Positions 1 to 8,740 of a stretch of 64,000 nucleotides of DNA are shown here, piece by piece. Under the pieces are notes generated by a model that had not been told where the DNA came from, did no database searches, and worked only from the letters and a program-made list of their open reading frames with translations. The stretch comes from Micromonospora sp. PLK6-60. Lineage in GTDB: Bacteria; Actinomycetota; Actinomycetes; Mycobacteriales; Micromonosporaceae. The first letter of the stretch is position 1, and each line of letters begins with the position of its first letter. Location: the NCBI RefSeq assembly GCF_019890675.1, contig NZ_JAIOAA010000005.1:248001-312000 (forward strand), in the 5' to 3' direction. Made by a program: the position numbers and the translations under genes.

Positions 1-1090
1 ACTTCTCCACGTCGCCGGCGTCGTCGAACTTGATGTACTTGGACACGCCCTGCTTGTCGTAGGAGTCCACCCACTCCATCAGGTCCTTGCGGGAGGTCTT
101 GCCCTCCTTGAAGCCGTCCAGCAGCACGTTCGCGCCGTCGAAGCCCTCAGCGCCGTAGGAGCCCGGCGCCTGGCCGTACTCCTTCTCGTAGTCGGCGGAG
201 AAGGTGCCGCCGGCCTCGCTGGCCGGGAGGCAGGGGCAGGTCACGATCGCGCCCTCGGCGCCCGCGCCCGCACCGGCCGGGAAGCCCGGGTCGTAGAGGC
301 CGTCGAAGCCGAGGAACTTGGCCGTCACACCCGCCGCGCGGGCCTGCTTGAGCAGCGGGGCCGCCTCGTTGGTGTAACCGCCGTAGGCGATCGCGTCCGC
401 ACCCGACGCCTTGATCTTCGAGATGGTGGCGTCGAAGTTGGTCTGGTCGGTCTGCACCTTGTCGCTGGCCACGACCTTCGGGCCGAGACCCTTCTTGACC
501 TCGTTGATGATGCCCGCGCCGTACGGCTGGCCGTCGTCGATCACGAAGACCTTGTTCGGCTTGAGCACGTCGTTCAGGTACGTCACGGCCGCGGCGCCCT
601 GGGTGGCGTCGTTACCGACGACCCGGTGGAACGCCTTGTTGCCCTGGGTGGTCAGCTCGGCGGCGGTGGCCGACGGGCTCACCATCACCAGGCCGGCGGC
701 CTCGTAGATCGGCATGGTCGCCTTGGTCTCACCCGAGAAGTGACCACCGATCACCGCCACGAAGGACTGGTCCTGGGCGACCTGGTTCGCCACCGGGGTG
801 GCCTGGGTCGGGTCACCCGTGGTGTCGAACTCCTTGAGCTCGACCTTGCAGTCCGGGTTCTTCTCGCTGAACTGCTTGAAAGCCAGCTTCGCGCCGTTCA
901 GCGACGGCAGCACGAGGCCCGAGTTCGGGCCGGTGAAGGCGCCGAAGATGGCGACCTTGCCACCGCACTTGTTGTCGCCGCCCGCGGCGTTGTCGCCGCC
1001 ATTGCCGCCCGAGTCCTGGCACCCAGCCGCGGCGAACATCGCCGCGGCCAGCCCCACGGCGCCCAGCGCCCGTACGAAATTACGCCTCAC
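1..1090 (-). CDS. Branched-chain amino-acid ABC transporter substrate-binding lipoprotein (3' end cut by window)
   Basis: Probably binds branched-chain amino acids or related ligands outside the membrane and delivers them to a Liv-type ABC permease. The GTG start is chosen because GGAGGAGG lies just upstream; 363 residues are visible and the C-terminus runs off the window. The N-terminus has a basic tip, an alanine-rich hydrophobic stretch and a lipobox ending AAGC, so it should be a membrane-anchored lipoprotein processed with the help of Lgt (encoded at 58.9 kb). The rest has the type-1 periplasmic-binding fold of LivJ/LivK: a core beginning KVAIFGAFTGPNSGL, then VIGGHFSGETKA and SPSATAAELT. 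The permease and ATPase genes would lie beyond the left edge. The family is confident; the exact ligand is not shown. Confidence 0.88.
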   Translation of the reverse strand, partial: MRRNFVRALGAVGLAAAMFAAAGCQDSGGNGGDNAAGGDNKCGGKVAIFGAFTGPNSGLVLPSLNGAKLAFKQFSEKNPDCKVELKEFDTTGDPTQATPVANQVAQDQSFVAVIGGHFSGETKATMPIYEAAGLVMVSPSATAAELTTQGNKAFHRVVGNDATQGAAAVTYLNDVLKPNKVFVIDDGQPYGAGIINEVKKGLGPKVVASDKVQTDQTNFDATISKIKASGADAIAYGGYTNEAAPLLKQARAAGVTAKFLGFDGLYDPGFPAGAGAGAEGAIVTCPCLPASEAGGTFSADYEKEYGQAPGSYGAEGFDGANVLLDGFKEGKTSRKDLMEWVDSYDKQGVSKYIKFDDAGDVEK

Positions 1091-1316
1091 GGCTTTCTGA
1101 CCTCCTCCAGATCGCGGGCACGCCGGAACCGGTGAGCGGTCGGTCGTGCTCGTCACACTGCCGACGCCCGGTGAGAATCCGCACACCCGCGTTACGGCTC
1201 GTGATGGCGGAGCGTACTGGAGCAGCAAATGGCTCCGGAAGGCCTGCGAGAGAGGCTTGCCAAAACGTTACGAACAAGAGCGTTGATAGGTCCTGATCCG
1301 TCACACGCAGGACTCA

Positions 1317-2492
1317 TCAATCGGTCAAACGCGCCAGGAACACCCGACTCCGCTGCCCGTCGTCGATCAGCAGCAGCAGGTCGTCACCCGCGCCGAGCAG
1401 GGCCACCGCCCGCTCCGCCCCGGCCGGCGCCGGCCCGGGCAGCGTCACCGGCACCCAGGCGTCCCCGCCGTCCACCGACCGCCACACCGCGTACGCGAAG
1501 CCGTCCGTGGTGGCCGCCCACAGCGTAGCGCCGGTGACCGCCAGACCCCGTACCCCCGGAATCCCGTCGGCCCGCGGCCGGCCGAACCCGCCCGCCGCCC
1601 GCCACGCCCCGCCCGGATCACCGTCGGCCCGCCAGGCCCCGAACGCGCGGCCCCGCAGCCCCACCGCCACCGGCCGGCCGTCCAGCGCCACCACCCGCTG
1701 CAACTCGTCGTACTCCGGCCCGCCCGGCACCGGCACCCGGCGCCAGGCCACCCCGTCCGGCGAGATCCAGGCCAGCGGGTCACGATCCACCCGACCGGCG
1801 GGCACGATCCCACCCACCGAGAGCCAGCCGGCGGCGGTCTCCACCGCGTCGAAGTTCCACGTCTCCCCCGCGCCGTCCGAGGCGAGCTGCGGCTCCCGCT
1901 CGACGAGGGTGAACCGGGCCGAGTCGGACGACCACCACACCGCGGCGCCGCTGGTCCGGTTGCCGGTGATCAACCAACCCCGCCCGCCGGCGACCATCCG
2001 CGCCACGTCCACCGCGTACGGGCCGCCGAACAGGTCGAACGGCGCGATCACCTCGTCCAGCGAGCCATCCGGCAACTGCCGCCAACTGCTCGTCCGCGGG
2101 TTGGCGTGCGCGCCCCCGCGCTTCGCGCCGAGCAGCGCCACCCGACCGTCCCGGCAGGCCGCCGAGTAGAACACATGCCGCTCGCCGTAATAGGTCCGCG
2201 GATGCAACGCCAGCGCCGTCCACGTCGCACCGTCCACGCTGGACCAGGCCGCCGGACGGGTCTCCCCCGCGGCGTCAGCGACCCCGCCCACCACGAACCA
2301 CCGGCCGCCGCAGGCCGCCGCGTCGCGCACCTGCACCCGGCCCGGCGGGCCCGGCGGCGCGGGCAGGGTCAACTCGCGCCAGCCCGGCCGCACCGGCTCC
2401 GGCGCGCCGTCGTCACCGCCGGCGGCGGGATCGCAGCCGGCCACCAGCACGGCGAGAACGCCGAGCGCCGCGAGGGCACGCCGAGGGGACAC
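1317..2492 (-). CDS. Putative secreted lipoprotein with BNR/propeller-like repeats
   Basis: I do not recognise a named family. The 391-residue product starts with a short basic segment, a hydrophobic stretch and a lipobox (LVAGC, Cys about residue 20), so it is probably an exported lipoprotein. The mature part is rich in repeated W-S-S/S-V-D-G-x-x-W units (for example AAWSSVDGATWTAL, AVWWSSDSARFTLV, AWISPDGVAWRRV, VWRSVDGGDAW), spaced roughly 50-60 residues apart. This is the pattern of BNR/sialidase-type beta-propeller blades, but no sialidase active-site set is evident. The GTG start has only a weak ribosome site. It lies between pdtaR and the binding-protein gene on the same strand. Function unknown; surface binding or sensing is a guess. 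Confidence 0.75.
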   Translation of the reverse strand: MSPRRALAALGVLAVLVAGCDPAAGGDDGAPEPVRPGWRELTLPAPPGPPGRVQVRDAAACGGRWFVVGGVADAAGETRPAAWSSVDGATWTALALHPRTYYGERHVFYSAACRDGRVALLGAKRGGAHANPRTSSWRQLPDGSLDEVIAPFDLFGGPYAVDVARMVAGGRGWLITGNRTSGAAVWWSSDSARFTLVEREPQLASDGAGETWNFDAVETAAGWLSVGGIVPAGRVDRDPLAWISPDGVAWRRVPVPGGPEYDELQRVVALDGRPVAVGLRGRAFGAWRADGDPGGAWRAAGGFGRPRADGIPGVRGLAVTGATLWAATTDGFAYAVWRSVDGGDAWVPVTLPGPAPAGAERAVALLGAGDDLLLLIDDGQRSRVFLARLTD

Positions 2493-2552
2493 ACCCGGAT
2501 GGTATCGATCAGCGCCGGTCCGCGGGAGTCACCGCGGCCGGGCGTACGCGGG

Positions 2553-3173
2553 TCAGGCGGTCGGCTGCGCCACCTCGCCGCCGGCGGTCTCGGCGAGGAT
2601 CCGCTCGGCGACCTCCTTCATGGTCATCCGGTGGTCCATCGCGGTGCGCTGGATCCACTTGAACGCCTGCGGCTCGGTCATCCCGTATGTCGTCATCAGG
2701 GCCCCCTTGGCCCGCTCGACCGTCTTGCGGATCTCCAGCCGGTCGGTGAGACCGGCCACCTCCGCCTCCAGCGCGGCGATCTCCGAGTAGCGGGACAGCG
2801 CGATCTCGACCGCCGGGACCAGGTCGCTCTTCTGGAACGGCTTGACCAGGTAGGCCATCGCGCCCGCGGCCCGCGCCCGCTCGACCAGATCCCGCTGGCT
2901 GAACGCGGTCAGGATGATCACCGGGGCGATCCGCGCGCCGGCGATCCGCTCGGCGGCGGCCAGCCCGTCCATGATCGGCATCTTGATGTCGAGGATGACC
3001 AGATCCGGCTTCAGTTCCTCGGCCAGCCGGACGGCGGTCTCGCCGTCGCCGGCCTCGCCGACGACCTCGTAGCCCTCCTCGACCAGCATCTCGGCCAGGT
3101 CCAGTCGGATGAGCGCCTCGTCCTCGGCGATCAACACCCGCCTGCGCTCGGCATCCGTCTGCGTCTCGGCCAC
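2553..3173 (-). CDS. pdtaR: ANTAR-domain response regulator (PdtaR/Rv1626 type)
   Basis: Response regulator expected to act on RNA: ANTAR domains bind paired hairpins and usually antitermination follows. Residues about 12-130 form the receiver domain, with acidic pair EDE, phosphoacceptor Asp in VILDIKMP, Thr in ILTAFS and Lys in YLVKPF. Residues about 140-200 form the ANTAR three-helix domain (KTVERAKGALMTTYGMTEPQAFKWIQRTAMD). The 206-residue length and domain order match mycobacterial PdtaR, whose partner kinase is PdtaS; no PdtaS gene is in this window. The GTG start is supported by GGGAG six bases upstream. The start faces the plus-strand tRNA gene, so the roughly 80 bp between them should hold promoters in both directions. 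Confidence 0.93.
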   Translation of the reverse strand: MAETQTDAERRRVLIAEDEALIRLDLAEMLVEEGYEVVGEAGDGETAVRLAEELKPDLVILDIKMPIMDGLAAAERIAGARIAPVIILTAFSQRDLVERARAAGAMAYLVKPFQKSDLVPAVEIALSRYSEIAALEAEVAGLTDRLEIRKTVERAKGALMTTYGMTEPQAFKWIQRTAMDHRMTMKEVAERILAETAGGEVAQPTA

Positions 3174-3253
3174 GAGCCACTCCCACCATCGATCCCAGTA
3201 CGGCTACCACCATGCTCCCGCATGAGCCTAGTCCGGTACAGTTACCGCAACTC

Positions 3254-3336
3254 GCCGGGATGGTGGAACGGAATACACGGAAGTCTCAAACACTTCTGCC
3301 CGAAAGGGCTTGCGGGTTCGAGTCCCGCTCCCGGCA
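3254..3336 (+). tRNA. tRNA-Leu (anticodon CAA)
   Basis: Folds as a class-II tRNA: acceptor stem GCCGGGA/TCCCGGC, D-arm GTG...CAC, anticodon stem GAAGT/ACTTC with loop CTCAAAC giving anticodon CAA, a long variable arm (TGCCCGAAAGGGCT) and T-arm GCGGG-TTCGAGT-CCCGC. The discriminator base is A. The 3' CCA is not encoded. It reads UUG codons, which are rare in this G+C-rich genome. The next gene, a LAGLIDADG-type protein, begins 33 bases downstream on the same strand. Confidence 0.95.
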
Positions 3337-3368
3337 CTTCTGTCATACACCTGTTCGATGATGCTGCT

Positions 3369-4115
3369 GTGCATCCACCCGAGATTCGCGCCCGAGCCCG
3401 AAGCATGTACCTCGCCGGGGCGACGGTCGCCGAGGCCGCCCGGGCGGTAGGGCTGCCCTATCCCACCGTTCAACACTGGTGCAAGGACCGGCCAGAGCCG
3501 AAGCAATTGGGCACGGCGATCCGTTGTTTCCGCTGCCGCGATGACGTCGACTTTCCGACAAGCCCCGGGCAGTACGCCTACCTACTCGGTCTCTACCTCG
3601 GCGACGGGCACCTCGTCCTGGCGCGGGTTCCGGTGCTTCGCATCTACTGTGCCGACGCTTGGCCCGAGCTCATATCGGCGTGCGAGAACGCGATGAAGAA
3701 CGTCCTGGCCACCTCGGTGCAACGGGTGCAGAAGGAGGGCTGCGTCGCCGTTCAGAGCTACGGCAGGCACTGGCCGTGCCTGCTGCCGCAGCACGGGCCC
3801 GGCAAGAAGCACGAGCGCCCGATCGTCCTGGCCGACTGGCAGCGGACCATTGTCGAGGCGCACCCGGGCGACTTCCTGCGCGGCCTCTTCCACTCCGACG
3901 GCTGCCGCATTTCCAACCGGGTCACCGTCCGGGGCAAGCAGTACGCCTACCCGCGCTACATGTTCACCAACGAGTCGACCGACATCATGGGCCTCTGCCA
4001 GTGGGGTCTCGACCTGCTCGGCATCGCCTGGCGGATGAACCGCCGCAACTCCCTGTCGGTCGCCCGGCGAGAGGCCGTCGCCGCCCTCGACCGCCACGTC
4101 GGGCCGAAGTCCTGA
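3369..4115 (+). CDS. Free-standing LAGLIDADG homing-endonuclease-like protein with N-terminal HTH
   Basis: A 248-residue protein directly downstream of tRNA-Leu(CAA). Residues about 3-40 (PPEIRARA...VAEAARAVGLPYPTVQHW) look like a helix-turn-helix of the transposase/resolvase type. A CFRC pair follows, which may be part of a metal site. Two LAGLIDADG-like motifs sit where a monomeric enzyme would have them: YLLGLYLGDGHL (about residue 77) and FLRGLFHSDGCR (about residue 170), each keeping the acidic residue needed for metal-dependent cleavage. Related actinobacterial proteins, often annotated as hypothetical, are to my recollection frequent next to tRNAs. The GTG start is chosen because it precedes the whole HTH; ATG at 3405 would cut into it. 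No clear ribosome site is seen, so it may be co-transcribed with the tRNA. Whether it cleaves DNA or acts as a regulator is unknown. Confidence 0.78.
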   Translation: MHPPEIRARARSMYLAGATVAEAARAVGLPYPTVQHWCKDRPEPKQLGTAIRCFRCRDDVDFPTSPGQYAYLLGLYLGDGHLVLARVPVLRIYCADAWPELISACENAMKNVLATSVQRVQKEGCVAVQSYGRHWPCLLPQHGPGKKHERPIVLADWQRTIVEAHPGDFLRGLFHSDGCRISNRVTVRGKQYAYPRYMFTNESTDIMGLCQWGLDLLGIAWRMNRRNSLSVARREAVAALDRHVGPKS

Positions 4116-4139
4116 CGCATCGCGGACGCTGCTCGCCAC

Positions 4140-4298
4140 GACATGCGGCACCTCGGCCTGTCCCCCCCGCTGACGGACACCGCCGACACGCCGCAAGCCG
4201 ATCTCTCCGCCGCCCTGGGCACCGCGACATGCCGGAAGCCGGCCCATCCGCCGCCCCCGACACCCCGACACGCCGCAAGTCGCCCCTCACAGGGCCGG
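4140..4298. repeat. Degenerate 41-bp tandem repeat array
   Basis: Four imperfect units start at 4140, 4185, 4226 and 4267 (spacings 45, 41, 41) with heads of the form GACAYGCSGSA followed by a C-rich tail. The same unit head and the same 41-bp period recur at 60787-60950. The array fills the space between the convergent LAGLIDADG gene and the trans-sulfuration enzyme gene. No gene is supported in it. Confidence 0.65.
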
Positions 4299-5456
4299 TC
4301 AGAGGGCGCCGAGCGCCCGGGCCAGGTCCGCCCGCAGGTCCTCCGGGTCCTCCAGGCCGACCGAGATCCGCAGCAGCCCGCCGCACGGCTTGGCCTCCCC
4401 CTCCACCGGCCGGTGGGTGAGCGACGCCGGGTGCTGGATCAGGGTGTCGACCCCGCCCAGTGACACCGCGTGGGTGATCAGCCGGCAGGCGTCCGCGACG
4501 GCGGCCGCGGCGGGCGCGCCGCCGCGTACCTCGAAGGCGAGCAGGCTGCCGGTGCCGGACATCTGCCGGCCGACGAGCCCGGCCGGGTCGTGCGCGCTGG
4601 GGTGGTGGACCCGTTCGACGGCCGGGTGCTCGGCGAGCCAGGCGGCGAGTTTCTCGGCGCCGGCCTGCTGGGCGCGGACCCGCAGCGGCAGGGTCTGCAG
4701 GCCGCGGTGCAGCAGGTACGCGCCGAGCGGGTGCAGGATCGCGCCGGTGACGGCGCGGACCTGGCGTAGCCGGGCGGCCCACTCGGCGTCGCAGGCGATG
4801 ACGCCGGCGAGCACGTCGCCGTGACCGCCGATGCTCTTGGTGGCGCTGTGCAGCACCAGGGTGGCGCCGTGCCGGGCGGGCTGCTGGAGCACGGGGGTGG
4901 CGACGGTGTTGTCGACGAGCAGCGGGGTGTCCCCGGCGGCTGCGGCGAGGGCGGCGATGTCGACCAGGTCGAGGGTGGGGTTGGCCGGGGTCTCGACGAT
5001 GACCAGGGCGGTGTCGGGGCGTACGGCGGCGGCGACCTGGTCCGGGCGGGCCCAGCTGACCTCGGTGCCGAGCAGACCGGTGGCGAGCACGTGGTCGGTG
5101 CCGCCGTAGAGGGGGCGGACGGCGACGACGTGTCGCTTGCCGTCGCGGGTGGCGGCGAGCAGCGCGGCGGTGAGGGCGGCCATGCCGCTGGCGTAGGCGA
5201 CGGCGTCGGTGGTGCCTTCGAGTTCGGCGAGCGCGGTCTCGAAGCGGGCCACGGTGGGGTTCCAGAGCCGCTGGTAGACGGCGCTGGCGGCGCCGGCCAT
5301 GGTGCCGCCGGTGGCGAGGGTCTCGTAGGCGTCGCCGCCGCTGGCTACGCCGGGCAGCGGGTTGGTGGTGGACAGGTCGATGGGTGGGACGTGGACCCCG
5401 AGGGCGGACAGGTCGTCGCGTCCGGCGTGCACGGCTCGGGTGTCCAGGGTCGTCAT
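4299..5456 (-). CDS. PLP-dependent trans-sulfuration enzyme (cystathionine gamma-lyase / methionine gamma-lyase family)
   Basis: A 385-residue fold-type-I PLP enzyme of sulfur amino-acid metabolism, probably making or breaking C-gamma bonds of cystathionine, homocysteine or methionine. The family signature around the Schiff-base lysine is clear (LHSATKSIGGHGDV, Lys207), with the phosphate-cup stretch YASGMAALTAALL near residue 90, VETPANPTLDLVD near 155 and PLLVDNTVATP near 180. The N-terminal Y-x-R of the classical enzymes appears as VYQRLWNPTV. Substrate choice cannot be read from sequence. The start faces an Lrp/AsnC regulator across about 100 bp, the usual arrangement for a regulator controlling its amino-acid-catabolic neighbour. 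The ribosome site is weak. Confidence 0.88.
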   Translation of the reverse strand: MTTLDTRAVHAGRDDLSALGVHVPPIDLSTTNPLPGVASGGDAYETLATGGTMAGAASAVYQRLWNPTVARFETALAELEGTTDAVAYASGMAALTAALLAATRDGKRHVVAVRPLYGGTDHVLATGLLGTEVSWARPDQVAAAVRPDTALVIVETPANPTLDLVDIAALAAAAGDTPLLVDNTVATPVLQQPARHGATLVLHSATKSIGGHGDVLAGVIACDAEWAARLRQVRAVTGAILHPLGAYLLHRGLQTLPLRVRAQQAGAEKLAAWLAEHPAVERVHHPSAHDPAGLVGRQMSGTGSLLAFEVRGGAPAAAAVADACRLITHAVSLGGVDTLIQHPASLTHRPVEGEAKPCGGLLRISVGLEDPEDLRADLARALGAL

Positions 5457-5558
5457 GGCCGGAAGCGTCGAACATCAGGCCCATCAAGGGCAAGAGATCC
5501 GAACAAGATTCTGCAACGAGGGCTTTCGGGGCGGAGTGGTTCGGTGGAGGATGGCCGG

Positions 5559-6038
5559 ATGCCCCTCGCACCGAACGATGTACGGCGGTTCGCCGCCCTG
5601 GACGACACCGACCGCGCGATCCTGACCGAGCTGGCCGCCGACGGCCGGCTGCCCAACAACGCCCTGGCCGAGCGGGTCGGGGTGGCCCCGTCGACCTGCC
5701 TGACCCGGACCCGGGCGCTGCGGGAGTGTGGCGCCATCCGGGGGTTCCACGCCGAGGTGGATCCGGCGGCGGTGGGCCTGCCGTTGCAGGCGCTGGTGTC
5801 GGTGCGCCTGACGGCGCACGAGCGGGCGGCGGTGGACGCGTTCCGGGCCCGTTCGGTGCGGCTGCCCGGGGTGGTGTCGGTGTTCCACGTGGCGGGCGCG
5901 GAGGACTACGTGCTGCACGTGCGGGCCGCCTCCGGTGACGCACTGCGCGACTTCGTGCTGGATCAGCTGGCCGTCGATCCGGCGGTGCAGCACACCCAGA
6001 CCAGCCTGATCTTCGAGCAGGCGCGCGGGCTCGGCTGA
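5559..6038 (+). CDS. Lrp/AsnC-family transcriptional regulator
   Basis: A 159-residue regulator: winged HTH at residues about 12-70 (LDDTDRAILTELAADGRLPNNALAERVGVAPSTCLTR) and a C-terminal RAM/AsnC ligand-binding domain (VSVRLTAH...VVSVFHVAGAEDYVLHVR). Such proteins form octamers and respond to amino acids. The ATG start is chosen because GGTGGAGG lies 6-8 bases upstream and the HTH follows at the usual distance. It is divergent from the trans-sulfuration enzyme gene, which it probably controls; the shared 5457-5558 region contains CAAGATTCTGCAACG, an imperfect Lrp-like site, not proven. Confidence 0.92.
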   Translation: MPLAPNDVRRFAALDDTDRAILTELAADGRLPNNALAERVGVAPSTCLTRTRALRECGAIRGFHAEVDPAAVGLPLQALVSVRLTAHERAAVDAFRARSVRLPGVVSVFHVAGAEDYVLHVRAASGDALRDFVLDQLAVDPAVQHTQTSLIFEQARGLG

Positions 6039-6088
6039 CCGCGCGCCGGTGGGTGGGCGGGTCAGGCCCCACCCACCGGCGGCACCGG

Positions 6089-8740
6089 TCAGGGGGTGAA
6101 GCGGTAGAGCCGGTGGTTCTTGGTGTAGTACAGGTTGCCCCAGCTGTCCGAGGCGAGGTGTTCCGCGCCGACGTTGGTGTCCAGCACCGTCAGCTTCCGG
6201 GTACTCCGGTTGATCTTGAACAGCGTGTCGCCGGCGAGGCCGTACACGTTCGCGGTGTCCTGCGGGATCGTGAGGAGCTTGGCGTCCTCGTAGATGCCGT
6301 TGTCGTAGTTGATGTCGAGGATGCTCTCGACCGACGTGACCTTGTTGGTGGCCGGGTCGTACACGAAGAGGTAGCCCTCGCCGATGCCCCAGATCTTGCC
6401 GCCCACCTCGGCGAGCGCGGTGATGGCGGTGATCTTGTCCGCCAGGGCCGAGCGCCCGAGGCACGGGCTGGGCACGGTCTTCTGCTTGGTGACCGGGTCG
6501 TAGACGAAGAACTCGGCGCACGACTGGGTGGGCTTCTGCTCGACGCCGAGCCCGCCCCGGATGGAGCTGCCGCCGTAGAGCTTGCCGTTGAGGTAGACCA
6601 GCGAGACGACGCTCTGGTCGGGCACGAAGTCCACCTTGACCTCCGCGGCCGAGCCGTCCAGGTTGGCGACGGTGAGCGCGCCCCTGTGCGAGTTGGACTT
6701 GGGTACGGTGCCGACGAAGAGCTTGCCGCCGCCCGTCGTGATGGCGTACGGCCGGTCCTGGTAGTTGTCCTTGCTGCCCAGGTCCAGCGGGAGCTCCCGG
6801 GGGTTGCTCTCCGGCAGGCCGGTGCACCTCAGCACGGCGTTGCCCTGCCGGGGGCAGTTCCACGGCCGCGCCGGGTCGTACTCGTAGACCTTGGCGTGCG
6901 GGTAGGCGCCGATGTACATCCGGCTGCCCTGGGTGGTGATCGTCTCGGCCTGGGTGACGCCGCGCCTGGTCGGGGCGTCCGGGGTGATCTCGGCGGCGTC
7001 GCCACGGATGGGCTGGTAGACCCCGATGCCGCCGGTGAGGAAGCCGCCGCTGTAGATCCGGCCGTCCGGGCCGGTGCCGATGGCGCTGATGTCCATGGCG
7101 AGCAGCGGCGCGCCGGCGATCTCCCGGGTCTCGCTCCAGTTGGTGGTCGGGTTGTACTTGAACAGGTAGCTCTTGCCGTCCGAGCCGTGGCCGACGACCA
7201 CGAGCGTCTCACCGGGCAGGGAGGTGGCTTTCATCTGCACCCAGCCGAGGCTGTTGACGGTGAGGAAGGTGCCGATCGGCTGCCCGGCCCCGTCGGTGAC
7301 GCCGGTCAGGCCCGCGCCGGGGTTCGCGATGTCGTAGACCTTGAGCTGGTTGCTGCTCATTACGTAGACCTTGCCGTCGCGGGCGGGCGCGACGGTCAGG
7401 GCCGAGTTGGCGAAGGTCGCCTCCTCGACCGCGGACGGCACCCCGTTCGCGTTCTCGTCGACGCGCAGGACGGAGAGCTTTCCGCTGCCCCAGACCACGA
7501 AAAGCCGGTTGCCGGTCCAGGTCATGCCGCCGACGGTGGCCTCGTCCGCGTGGCCGCCGACGGTGATGTCGTACGTCTTTCCGCTGTCCCGGTCGTAGCT
7601 GAGCAGCGCGGCCGGGGTGCCCACCCCCAGGAAGGTGCGGCCGGTGTGCCCGGTCTGGCCCGACTCCGGGTCGAAGGCCAGCGCGCGCACGTAGGTCTTG
7701 CCCGGCCAGAACGGCACGCTGCCGACCGTGGTGATGGTGTCTCCCGGGTCACCCGGCGCGTAGCTGAAGAAGCCGGCGGTGTTGTAGGTGCCGCCGTAGA
7801 TCCGGCCGCCCCGCCCCGGGGCGAGGTCCCAGACGTAGCTCTCCTTGGACTCGGGCACGGCGGAGCCGAGCGAGATCAGCGACTTGGTGCCGGGGAGGTA
7901 CCGGTACAGGCCGGCGTTGTGGTAGGTGCCGACGTAGACCGAGCCGTCGGTGGCGGTGGTGGCCGCCCAGCCGCCGGCCGCGCCCGGCAGCTTCTGCGGG
8001 GTGTCCACCACGGCGTTGGTGTCCACGTCGACGGTGGCCAGCTTGGCCGGGTTGTTGGTGGTGTCGCTGGAGCCGGTGAAGACGCCGTACACCTTGTTCT
8101 GGTCGGTGCCGATGCCGAAGGTGCTGGCGTTGACCTGGCCGGCGTCGACCTGCGCGCCGACGTAGACGCTCTCGCCCTGGTTGCTGACCGCCACCTCGTC
8201 GACGTAGAAGGTGCCCTTGCTGCCGCCCGAGGAGTAGGGCAGCACGGACATGAAGGCGCTGCCGGTCGGGGCCGTGCCGGTCACCCGGATGGGGCTCCAC
8301 CCGCCCCGGGTGCCGCTGAACGCGGTGATGGCGCTGGTCAGGTATCCGCCGTTCGCGTCGTAGAAGCGCAGGTAGAGCTGGGGCGTCGCCTCCTCGTCGA
8401 CCCAGAACTTCGCGAAGGCCGTGTAGGAGGCGCCGGCGACGACCTGCATGGCCGGCGTGCTGGCCGTGCCCGCGGTCTCCAGCCCGGTGCCGGTCTCGGT
8501 GCTGCCGTCGGCGATCTTGAGGCTGGTGGATCCGTCGGAGGCCTTCTCGGTGGTGACGGTGTTGCCGCCCACCCCGAACTGCTTCCAGCCGGTCAGGCCG
8601 CTTTCGAAGCTGCCGTTGACGAAGGCGCGATCTGCGGCCTGCGCGGGCGGCGACACTCCGGCCAGCGCGCCGAGCAGCAGCGCCGCGGCGACCGCGACGG
8701 TCCGCCGGTACCCGGCGCGCCGGTCTCGTCGGTTACTCAA
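6089..8740 (-). CDS. Large secreted carbohydrate-binding/beta-propeller protein
   Basis: An 883-residue exported protein of unknown function. A Sec signal peptide (RRTVAVAAALLLGALAGVSPPAQAA, shown here by its hydrophobic core and AQA-A site near residue 35) is followed by a CBM4/9-like jelly roll at about 37-190 (VNGSFESGLTGWKQF...FYVDEVAVS). Residues about 195-883 form repeated blades of the kind VYVGTYHNAGLYRYLP, IYGGTYNTAGFFSYAP, IYSGGFLTGGIGVYQP and MYIGAYPHAKVYEYDP, suggesting one or two beta-propellers. No catalytic motif, dockerin, sortase or SLH signal was seen. The start is TTG, preceded by AGGAG at eight bases. It is divergent from the flavin monooxygenase gene. A cell-surface or extracellular glycan-binding role is inferred. 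Confidence 0.78.
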   Translation of the reverse strand: MSNRRDRRAGYRRTVAVAAALLLGALAGVSPPAQAADRAFVNGSFESGLTGWKQFGVGGNTVTTEKASDGSTSLKIADGSTETGTGLETAGTASTPAMQVVAGASYTAFAKFWVDEEATPQLYLRFYDANGGYLTSAITAFSGTRGGWSPIRVTGTAPTGSAFMSVLPYSSGGSKGTFYVDEVAVSNQGESVYVGAQVDAGQVNASTFGIGTDQNKVYGVFTGSSDTTNNPAKLATVDVDTNAVVDTPQKLPGAAGGWAATTATDGSVYVGTYHNAGLYRYLPGTKSLISLGSAVPESKESYVWDLAPGRGGRIYGGTYNTAGFFSYAPGDPGDTITTVGSVPFWPGKTYVRALAFDPESGQTGHTGRTFLGVGTPAALLSYDRDSGKTYDITVGGHADEATVGGMTWTGNRLFVVWGSGKLSVLRVDENANGVPSAVEEATFANSALTVAPARDGKVYVMSSNQLKVYDIANPGAGLTGVTDGAGQPIGTFLTVNSLGWVQMKATSLPGETLVVVGHGSDGKSYLFKYNPTTNWSETREIAGAPLLAMDISAIGTGPDGRIYSGGFLTGGIGVYQPIRGDAAEITPDAPTRRGVTQAETITTQGSRMYIGAYPHAKVYEYDPARPWNCPRQGNAVLRCTGLPESNPRELPLDLGSKDNYQDRPYAITTGGGKLFVGTVPKSNSHRGALTVANLDGSAAEVKVDFVPDQSVVSLVYLNGKLYGGSSIRGGLGVEQKPTQSCAEFFVYDPVTKQKTVPSPCLGRSALADKITAITALAEVGGKIWGIGEGYLFVYDPATNKVTSVESILDINYDNGIYEDAKLLTIPQDTANVYGLAGDTLFKINRSTRKLTVLDTNVGAEHLASDSWGNLYYTKNHRLYRFTP

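Noticed and set aside
2106..3368. Upstream extension of the LAGLIDADG gene frame through pdtaR and the tRNA gene.
   Set aside because: It would read antisense through pdtaR and across the tRNA; recognisable protein begins only at the HTH near 3369.
3254..4298. Possible integrative element using the tRNA-Leu 3' end as attachment site.
   Set aside because: No second copy of the T-arm/acceptor sequence and no integrase gene was found nearby; the LAGLIDADG protein is not a recombinase.
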